Shown piece after piece: positions 58,460-64,000 of a stretch of 64,000 bases of DNA (its first letter is position 1; every line of letters starts with the position of its first letter). The notes beneath the pieces are model-generated. The model saw nothing but the letters and a program-made list of their open reading frames with translations, was not told where the DNA came from and did no database searches. The stretch spans positions 372,001 through 436,000 of the forward strand of contig NZ_JBODSD010000001.1 of the NCBI RefSeq assembly GCF_050632745.1. Direction: 5' to 3'. This DNA is from Mumia sp050632745 (GTDB taxonomy: Bacteria > Actinomycetota > Actinomycetes > Propionibacteriales > Nocardioidaceae). Made by a program: the position numbers and the translations under genes.

Positions 58460-59284
58460 ATGCCTACGTTGACCACCACCGATGGTGTCGAGATCTTCTA
58501 CAAGGACTGGGGAAGCGGTCAGCCGATCGTCTTCAGCCACGGCTGGCCCCTGTCGTCCGACGACTGGGATACCCAGATGATGTTCTTCCTCGACCAAGGC
58601 TTCCGCGTCGTCGCTCACGACCGCCGCGGGCACGGCCGGTCGGAGCAGGTCGCGACGGGCCACGACATGGACCACTACGCCGACGACCTCGCGGCCGTCG
58701 TGCAGCACCTCGACCTCCGCGACGCCATCCACGTCGGCCACTCCACCGGCGGCGGTGAAGTGGTCCACTACCTCGCCCGCCACGGCCAGGACCGGGCCAG
58801 CAAGGCCGTCCTCGTCAGCGCCGTCCCGCCGATCATGGTCAAGACCGAGAACAATCCCGGCGGCCTGCCGAAGGAGTTCTTCGACGGCGTCCAGCACGAG
58901 GTCGCCACCCGACGGTCGGACTTCTTCCGCGAGTTCGCCGAGGGCCCCTTCTACGGCTACAACCGTCCTGGCGCCGAGCCCAAGGAGGGGATCATCGCCA
59001 ACTGGTGGCGTCAGGGGATGCAGGGTGGCGCGAAGGCCCACTACGACGGGGTCGTCGCCTTCTCCCAGACCGACTTCACCGCTGACCTGAAGGCCGTGAC
59101 CGTGCCCACGCTCGTCCTGCACGGCGAGGACGACCAGGTCGTGCCCATCGCCGACTCCGCCGAGCTCTCGGCGAAGATCCTCCCCGACGGCACGCTGAAG
59201 ACCTACCCGGGCTTCCCGCACGGCATGCCCACGACCCACGCCGCCATCATCAACGCCGACATCCTCGAGTTCATTCGCGCCTGA
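58460..59284 (+). CDS. Alpha/beta hydrolase (cofactor-free haloperoxidase/esterase family)
   Basis: A 274-residue alpha/beta hydrolase resembling non-heme chloroperoxidases and arylesterases. IFYKDWGSGQPIVFSHGWPL includes the oxyanion-hole HGW, the nucleophile is the Ser in HVGHSTGGGEVVHY (about residue 98), with Asp in LHGEDDQVVPI and His in YPGFPHGMPTTH completing the triad. VSAVPPIMVKTENNPGGLP is a typical cap-region stretch of this family. ATG at 58460 is preceded by CAGGAGAACC, an excellent ribosome-binding site, which outweighs the longer in-frame ORF. Substrate unknown. A 13-bp terminator hairpin follows. Confidence 0.92.
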   Translation: MPTLTTTDGVEIFYKDWGSGQPIVFSHGWPLSSDDWDTQMMFFLDQGFRVVAHDRRGHGRSEQVATGHDMDHYADDLAAVVQHLDLRDAIHVGHSTGGGEVVHYLARHGQDRASKAVLVSAVPPIMVKTENNPGGLPKEFFDGVQHEVATRRSDFFREFAEGPFYGYNRPGAEPKEGIIANWWRQGMQGGAKAHYDGVVAFSQTDFTADLKAVTVPTLVLHGEDDQVVPIADSAELSAKILPDGTLKTYPGFPHGMPTTHAAIINADILEFIRA

Positions 59285-59291
59285 CGCGCGA

Positions 59292-59326
59292 CGGCGGTCG
59301 GCCCGCCGACGAGGGGCCGACCGCCG
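59292..59326. terminator. Terminator hairpin between convergent genes
   Basis: Perfect 13-bp stem (arms 59292-59304 and 59314-59326, arm CGGCGGTCGGCCC) with a 9-nt loop, located 7 bp after the hydrolase stop and 9 bp after the AlkZ-like gene's stop. Confidence 0.75.
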
Positions 59327-59335
59327 GACCCGCGC

Positions 59336-60454
59336 TCACTGCGGCTCGCCCATGCGGAGCTCGCTGTTCGTCTCGAGGAAGCGTCCGACATCGCGTACGA
59401 CGCCTGCGAGCCGTGGCCCGACCTCGGTGAGGTCCTCGAAGGGCTCCACCGTGATGGTGACCTTGCCTGCGGTGCGTTTCTGGCTCCACGTCCCGACGAC
59501 GCGCCCGTCGAGGAGGACTGCGGGTTTGACGAAGCCTCCGGTCTGGATCCGCTTGGCGAAGCGAGGGTCGAGCACCAGGTCGCGGTTGGCGTAGCCGAGC
59601 AGGTACTCGTCGAACATGCCCACGAGCTCGACCGCCGGCTCCCTGCGCGGTCGGCGCCGGGTGGTGCCCTTGAGGACGAACGCCGTGCCGCTGACGGTTT
59701 CGACCTCGGTCAGCTGCTCTGCGACGAGCGCGAACCCGTGCCGGGCCTGCCGGGCCGGCAGCCCGGTCCAGCGCTTGAAGTCGTCAGGAGTCACCGGACC
59801 GCGCGAGGCGACGTACCGGCGCGTGAGCTCGGCCAGCGCACCGTCACCCTCGAGCGTGCGCTGCTTGCCGATCCAGTCCTCGACGAGCACGTAGGTCGGC
59901 TCGCCCTTCTCGACATCCGGTCCGCGGCACACGAGCCCGGTCATCGCGGCGTAGCCGACCAGGTGCGCAGGGCCCTGGGTCTTGAGGTCGAGCCTGACGC
60001 GGTGGGCGTCCAGCCGTTCGACCAGGTCGGCCCGGGTGAGCGGACCGTGCCGACCCAGGATGCCGCGTACTGCCGGCATCGCCTTGTCGAGGAGATCGTC
60101 GTCGAGCCCGAGCTGGTCGCGTCGTCGCTGATCGGCGGCGGCGAAGACCGGACCGAGCAGTCCGACCAGCCAGCCGACGTCTTCGGCGGCGACCATGTGC
60201 AGCGTCCCGCGCATCGCCCAGATGCGCACGAGGGTGCGGTCCTCGTCGTGGCACTTGCGGACGTCCGCCGCGGTGACGCCGATGGTTCGGGGTCGCAGCG
60301 CGAGGCGTGCGGAGGGCATGTCCTGGGCCTGCACGCCCACGAGGTCCCGCACCACCTCGACGGGGTCGCGGCTGCGGTTGACGCCCAGCCGCTGCGCGCG
60401 CGCTCGCGTCATCCGGGTCTCGGCGTCGGTGTACGACGCGCGCGTCGTTGTCAC
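59336..60454 (-). CDS. Winged-helix (HTH_42) DNA glycosylase family protein, AlkZ-like
   Basis: A 372-residue protein of the DUF1006/HTH_42 family with three winged-helix domains (VNRSRDPVEVVRDLVGVQAQ, GHGPLTRADLVERLDAHRVR, VTPDDFKRWTGLPARQA). The segment VGVQAQDMPSARLAL carries the QxQ active-site motif of Streptomyces AlkZ, a glycosylase that unhooks interstrand DNA crosslinks; E. coli YcaQ has QxD at this place. ELVGMFDEYLLGYANRDLVL and VLLDGRVVGTWSQKR are also family signatures. GTG at 60454 follows TAGCCT (60462-60467, minus strand) by 7 nt. DNA-repair activity is inferred from motif; no azinomycin-type biosynthesis genes are nearby. Confidence 0.85.
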   Translation of the reverse strand: MTTTRASYTDAETRMTRARAQRLGVNRSRDPVEVVRDLVGVQAQDMPSARLALRPRTIGVTAADVRKCHDEDRTLVRIWAMRGTLHMVAAEDVGWLVGLLGPVFAAADQRRRDQLGLDDDLLDKAMPAVRGILGRHGPLTRADLVERLDAHRVRLDLKTQGPAHLVGYAAMTGLVCRGPDVEKGEPTYVLVEDWIGKQRTLEGDGALAELTRRYVASRGPVTPDDFKRWTGLPARQARHGFALVAEQLTEVETVSGTAFVLKGTTRRRPRREPAVELVGMFDEYLLGYANRDLVLDPRFAKRIQTGGFVKPAVLLDGRVVGTWSQKRTAGKVTITVEPFEDLTEVGPRLAGVVRDVGRFLETNSELRMGEPQ

Positions 60455-60461
60455 GGGTCCC

Positions 60462-60467
60462 AGGCTA
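60462..60467 (-). promoter_or_regulatory. -10 box of the AlkZ-like gene
   Basis: TAGCCT on the minus strand ends 7 nt before the GTG at 60454 (leaderless type). Confidence 0.45.
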
Positions 60468-60630
60468 GGGCGACCTTCGGGCAGAATGTCGGGCGTCTTG
60501 GGCGGACCGTCGATGCGCCGCCGCGCTCCACCGACCGCCTGAGCCCGGCTCGTTCACCGCTCGCAGGCATTGCCCAACCTCCTGCGGGGTACTTCAGAGC
60601 AACCCAGCACGCACTTCTCTGGAGGCCTTC

Positions 60631-61749
60631 GTGGCTCGTGGTTCCCGTCGCAGCACGCCCGACCTCGAGTGGCGCCCCGGAGGCGAGTTCACCGTGGGCG
60701 CCGAGGACGAGCTGTTCCTGGTCGACCCGCGCGCCCGGCTGCTCGGAACGGCTGCGGCTCCGCTGGTCGCCGCCTTGAGCGCACGCGCTCCGACCGGCAC
60801 CGTCAAGGGCGAGATCTTCGTCGACGAGGTCGAGCTCGAGACGCCCGTGTGCTCCGATGCCGGAGGAGTGCACGAGGCCCTGCGAAGCCTGCGCCGGTCG
60901 CTGACCGCCGAGGGTGTCCGTTCGATGGCTGTGGGCGTCCACCCGAGCGCCGAGCTCAGAACCGCAGACCTCGCGGCGTCTCCTCGGTACGACCGGCTCG
61001 GCGAGGAGTTCGCAGGCCTGCTGCGCACGCCGACAGCGGCCTTCCAGGTTCACGTCGGTGTGCCGGATCATGCCAGCGCGCTGCGGGTCTATCGCGGACT
61101 TCGCAACCGCCTGTCCGTCTTCCGCGCGCTCGCGGCGGGATCGCCGTACTGGCACGCGCGCGACTCCGGCCTCGCCTGCGTACGCCCGGCCATCCTTCGG
61201 TCCTACCCACGCACGACCATGCCTCCCGCGCTCGCCGGCTGGGAGGAGTACGAGGAGGCGATCGAGACCTCCCTGTGGGCGCACGAGGTGCCCGACTACA
61301 GCTACGTGTGCTGGGAGCTTCGGCCTCAGCCGCGTCTGGGGACGATCGAGGTGCGGGTCATGGATGCCCAGTCGTCCCTCGAACGCGCCGCCGGGCTCAC
61401 CGCGCTGGTGCAGGGGCTGGCCCGCCACGCGGTCGAGGCACCTGACAATGACGACCTTCCGGACGAGGTCGTCCTCGCCAACGACCTCCGAGCGTGCCGC
61501 CACGGGCTCGAGGCGACGGTCATCGACGTGGACAAGGCGAGGCGATCTGTGCGCGAGCTCGCGGCGAACGTCCTCGACGACGCGCGCAAACAGCTCGCGG
61601 CCGACGGTCTGGACGGACCGCTCGAGGCCGTGCAGGCGATCCTCGCCGACCCGCCCGAGTACGCGCGCCAACGCGACCTGTGCGAGCGGGAGGGGATGCC
61701 GGCGCTGCTCGCGGACCTCGTGGCGCGTACGGCGGACGTCGACGGCTGA
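60631..61749 (+). CDS. Carboxylate-amine ligase, YbdK/GCS2 family
   Basis: A 372-residue ligase of the same family as the N-terminal half of the fusion at 34557-37088 but without the ATP-grasp domain. FTVGAEDELFLVDPRARLLG (the metal-binding Glu cluster, with Asp in place of the middle Glu), IFVDEVELETPVCSDAGG, AAFQVHVGVPDHASALRVYR, FRALAAGSPYWHARDSGLAC and GTIEVRVMDAQSSLERAAGL are the matching motifs. Reactions in this family join glutamate or another carboxylate to an amine with ATP. GTG at 60631 with GGAGG 6 nt upstream. Natural substrate unknown; in a mycothiol producer it is unlikely to make glutathione. Confidence 0.85.
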   Translation: MARGSRRSTPDLEWRPGGEFTVGAEDELFLVDPRARLLGTAAAPLVAALSARAPTGTVKGEIFVDEVELETPVCSDAGGVHEALRSLRRSLTAEGVRSMAVGVHPSAELRTADLAASPRYDRLGEEFAGLLRTPTAAFQVHVGVPDHASALRVYRGLRNRLSVFRALAAGSPYWHARDSGLACVRPAILRSYPRTTMPPALAGWEEYEEAIETSLWAHEVPDYSYVCWELRPQPRLGTIEVRVMDAQSSLERAAGLTALVQGLARHAVEAPDNDDLPDEVVLANDLRACRHGLEATVIDVDKARRSVRELAANVLDDARKQLAADGLDGPLEAVQAILADPPEYARQRDLCEREGMPALLADLVARTADVDG

Positions 61750-61796
61750 GTGCCGAGAGGCCCACGCAGACGGACCTGGTGGCATGGAGATGTCGT

Positions 61797-62390
61797 TCAG
61801 GCCTGGTGCGTGTGCAGGCTCGGGCGGTAGGTCAGCTCCTGGGTGGCGCCGTCGAGGAGGCGGCTCTCGATCAGCTCGAGGTCGAAGTCCTCAGCACCCT
61901 CGAAGATCGGCTCCGCTCCCGTCCGCCCGGAGATGACCGGGAAGACCGTCACCTGGACACGGTCGACCAGTCCGGCCGCCATCAGCGCCCTGTTCAGCGA
62001 CAGGCTGCCGTGCGAGCGAAGCGGCACGTCGGACTCGTCCTTGAGCCGGGCCACGACGTCGACCGCATCACCGCGGACGACGGTCACGTCCGGCCAGTCG
62101 AGAGGTTCCTCCAGGGTCGTCGACACCACCGTCGTCGGCATGTGCTTCATCCGGGAATTCACCGGGTCCAGCTCGAAGGCGTCCTTCGAGCCCGGGCCGA
62201 GCACCTCGAAGAACTGCCGGAAGGTGTTGGCCCCCAGCACCAACCGTTGCTCCTGGCTGTACAGGGCGAGCCGGCGGTCGAGGAACTCCGGGCCGTGCTT
62301 CCCCCAGTAGCCGCCCCAGTCACCGTCCTCCCCGTACGAGGCGTAGCCGTCGACGGTGCCGAGGATGTCGAAGGTGTAGGTAGCGGTCAC
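61797..62390 (-). CDS. Dihydrofolate reductase/RibD C-terminal-domain family reductase
   Basis: A 197-residue NADPH-dependent reductase-like protein. YTFDILGTVDGYASYGEDGD, LYSQEQRLVLGANTFRQFFE, MPTTVVSTTLEEPLDWPDVT and LRSHGSLSLNRALMAAGLVD, with the C-terminal ELIESRLLDGATQELTYRP, are typical of the stand-alone DHFR-like proteins that are common in actinobacteria. True folate activity is not proven for these. GTG at 62390 follows GAGGGAGATCACC (ribosome-binding purines about 8 nt upstream). Divergent from the MFS gene; convergent with the ligase gene. Confidence 0.85.
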   Translation of the reverse strand: MTATYTFDILGTVDGYASYGEDGDWGGYWGKHGPEFLDRRLALYSQEQRLVLGANTFRQFFEVLGPGSKDAFELDPVNSRMKHMPTTVVSTTLEEPLDWPDVTVVRGDAVDVVARLKDESDVPLRSHGSLSLNRALMAAGLVDRVQVTVFPVISGRTGAEPIFEGAEDFDLELIESRLLDGATQELTYRPSLHTHQA

Positions 62391-62648
62391 GGTGATCTCC
62401 CTCGGTCCGGTTCGTCGGGTGCGAAGGTGCAGACGGCCGGCAGTGGCGGAAGTCATCGCAGTGGCTGTGGCCCCTGCGACCGGCGGTGAGGGCGGGGAGC
62501 TCGTGCGCCCCCGGGTTTTCCGCCATATGTCTCGCCTTTCAGGACACGTCGCGCGGAACCGGGCGACTTCCGCTGCGGCGCGTGGCTCCATCGGTTCAGC
62601 CACTCCACGTCCCGACCCCAAAGGAGACGACGTGACCAGGAGGATCCG

Positions 62649-64000
62649 ATGACGCAGCCGGACTCTCAGCAGACCGGCGCGACAGCTCCCTCGCGCCGGT
62701 GGCAGGCGCTCGGGCTGCTCGCCGTCGCGCAGTTCATGCTGATCCTCGACATCACGGTCGTCGCCGTGGCGATGCCCGATCTGGGCGCGGACCTCGGCAT
62801 GGACCGACAGGCGCTCACGTGGGTGATGAGCGCCTACACGCTCACCTTCGGCGGACTGCTGCTGCTCGCCGGGCGGGCGGCCGACGTGCTGGGTCCCCGC
62901 CCGCTGGTGTTCGCCGGGCTCGGGCTGTTCACGCTCGCCTCGCTGCTGATCCCGCTCGCCTCCTCTGGAGGGATGGTGGTCGCCGGGCGGGTGGCGCAGG
63001 GCATCGGGGCAGCGATGCTGTCGCCGGCGGCGCTGTCGGTCGTGGTCCGGCTCTTCGACGGAGAGGAGCGCAACAAGGCGCTCGGCATCTGGTCCTCGCT
63101 CGGCGGCGTCGGTGCGGCCGCCGGTGTGCTGCTCGGCGGTGTCCTCACCGCCGGGCTGGGGTGGGAGTGGGTGTTCCTGGTCAACGTCCCCATCGGTGCG
63201 ATCCTTCTGATCGGTCTCGCCCAGCTCCTCCCGCCCATGCCGCCCTGGGCCGCGGGCGGGCACTTGGACGTGGTCGGCGCGTTGTTGGTCACCGCCGTGA
63301 CCCTGACGGTGACGTACGCCTTCATCGGCGCCGGCGACCGCGGCTGGTCCAGCGCGGGGACGCTCGGTCTGCTCGCCGGCGGCATCGCGGCGTACGTCGG
63401 CTTCGGGGCCTGGCTCCGGCACCGCCGGCGGCTGGGGCGCGAGCCGCTCGTCGACCCGGCACTGGTGTCCCGGCGGCCGGTGGTGGCCGGCACCTTCGTG
63501 CTGTTCGTGACCACCGGGTTGATGGTGGCGGTGTTCTTCCTCGGCACCTTCTTCCTTCAGGAGGTCCAGGGCCACGGTCCGCTGGCGACCGGCCTGATGT
63601 TCCTCCCGGTCGCCCTGGCCACGATGGCGGGTGCGCAGGGCGGTGGACGGCTGCTCGGATCCGTGAGCCCCCGGGTTCTCGGCGTCGCCGGACTGCTGAC
63701 GGCGGCCGTCGGCCTGGCGATCCCTGCCCTCAGCCTCACCACGGAGGCGAGCGTCATCGCCGTGAGCATCGGCGCGGCGGGCCTCGGCACGATGTTCGTC
63801 GTCGCGGCGGCGACTGCGCTGGGGAACGTCGCACCCGAGGAGGCCGGGATCGCGTCGGGCGTCCTGAGCACCAGCCACGAGCTGGGTTCGTCCCTCGGCG
63901 CGGCGGTCGTCTCCGGGGTGGTGGCGACGAGCCTGATCGCCGGCGACGCGGTCGGCTTCGAGCGCGGTTACCTGGTGGCGGCCGCTGTCGCCGCCGCAGC
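62649..64000 (+). CDS. DHA2-type MFS transporter (3' end outside window)
   Basis: Drug-efflux-type transporter; 450 codons are visible and the reading frame is open at the window end. MLILDITVVAVAMPDLGADL (helix 1, motif D1), WVMSAYTLTFGGLLLLAGRA (helix 2, motif A follows as ADVLGPRPLVF), VVAGRVAQGIGAAMLSPAAL (motif B), GVGAAAGVLLGGVL (motif C) and ALATGLMFLPVALATMAGAQ identify the 14-helix DHA2 class, similar to the pump at 15170-16759. ATG at 62649 is preceded by AGGAGG 5 nt upstream, the best ribosome-binding site in this part of the window. Divergent from the DHFR-like gene over a 258-bp gap in which I see no gene. Confidence 0.92.
   Translation, partial: MTQPDSQQTGATAPSRRWQALGLLAVAQFMLILDITVVAVAMPDLGADLGMDRQALTWVMSAYTLTFGGLLLLAGRAADVLGPRPLVFAGLGLFTLASLLIPLASSGGMVVAGRVAQGIGAAMLSPAALSVVVRLFDGEERNKALGIWSSLGGVGAAAGVLLGGVLTAGLGWEWVFLVNVPIGAILLIGLAQLLPPMPPWAAGGHLDVVGALLVTAVTLTVTYAFIGAGDRGWSSAGTLGLLAGGIAAYVGFGAWLRHRRRLGREPLVDPALVSRRPVVAGTFVLFVTTGLMVAVFFLGTFFLQEVQGHGPLATGLMFLPVALATMAGAQGGGRLLGSVSPRVLGVAGLLTAAVGLAIPALSLTTEASVIAVSIGAAGLGTMFVVAAATALGNVAPEEAGIASGVLSTSHELGSSLGAAVVSGVVATSLIAGDAVGFERGYLVAAAVAAA

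Overview
The window is about 64 kb of very GC-rich, densely coded chromosome from an actinobacterium. Mycothiol synthesis (mshA), SenX3/RegX3 with a GTTCACC-type Pho box, CarD, an HBHA-like lysine-rich protein and several actinobacterial families of unknown function (DUF2516, DUF3618, DUF4032, DUF559 with an AbiEi-type N-terminus) point to the Propionibacteriales/Nocardioidaceae (Nocardioides-like) rather than Mycobacterium or Streptomyces. That family-level placement is inference. Many start codons are GTG, neighbouring genes often overlap by ATGA/GTGA/TGATG, and many genes have a TANNNT -10 box only 6-8 nt before the start codon, which suggests leaderless mRNAs.

Layout. 1-9 kb: 5'-truncated DEAD-box helicase, manA, a membrane-anchored methyltransferase, then the sulfate-activation block cysN-cysD and the overlapping set cysC (fused to an apparently dead ATP-sulfurylase-like domain)-tauE-yhhN. 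8.8-13 kb: XRE regulator, HBHA-like protein, DUF2516 and DUF2568 proteins (order as in M. tuberculosis Rv0474-Rv0476), an AlkB-like dioxygenase behind a perfect LexA-type box, and a DUF559 nuclease-like gene flanked by copies of a ~58-bp palindromic element (three copies in 1.6 kb). 13-20 kb: typA, a DHA2-type MFS pump, an SDR plus acyl-CoA dehydrogenase with a divergent TetR regulator and its probable operator, and another SDR. 20-27.5 kb: mshA, ybjN-like, gpmA, phoU, senX3, regX3 (conserved order), interrupted by a secreted protein gene and a TauE gene; Pho boxes sit between phoU and senX3.

27.5-34.5 kb: AP-endonuclease-like gene, LpqE-like lipoprotein, carD, nirD-like gene, ispF on the opposite strand, C39-like protease, cysS, rlmB. 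This is a rearranged form of the carD-ispD-ispF-cysS-rlmB order, with ispD absent. 34.5-41 kb: carboxylate-amine ligase fused to a circularly permuted ATP-grasp enzyme, a membrane protein, an ABC exporter pair, a TPR protein, a ketopantoate reductase-like protein. 41-47 kb: an MMPL transporter whose tail looks like a degenerate ABC ATPase, translationally coupled to a YhgE/Pip protein, and a PucR-type regulator. 47-54.9 kb: FAD dehydrogenase, two small proteins, DUF4032, sugar-lactone oxidase, PLP aldolase/deaminase-like protein, envelope proteins (DUF3618, holin-X, DUF4203).

54.9 kb: tRNA-Thr(TGT). After it comes a more accessory-looking stretch: methyltransferase, BlaI/M56 pair, GAF-ANTAR regulator, alpha/beta hydrolase with a palindrome-rich leader, AlkZ-like glycosylase family protein, a second carboxylate-amine ligase (YbdK), a DHFR-like reductase and a DHA2 MFS pump cut off by the window end. 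No rRNA, CRISPR array, insertion sequence or intact prophage is visible.
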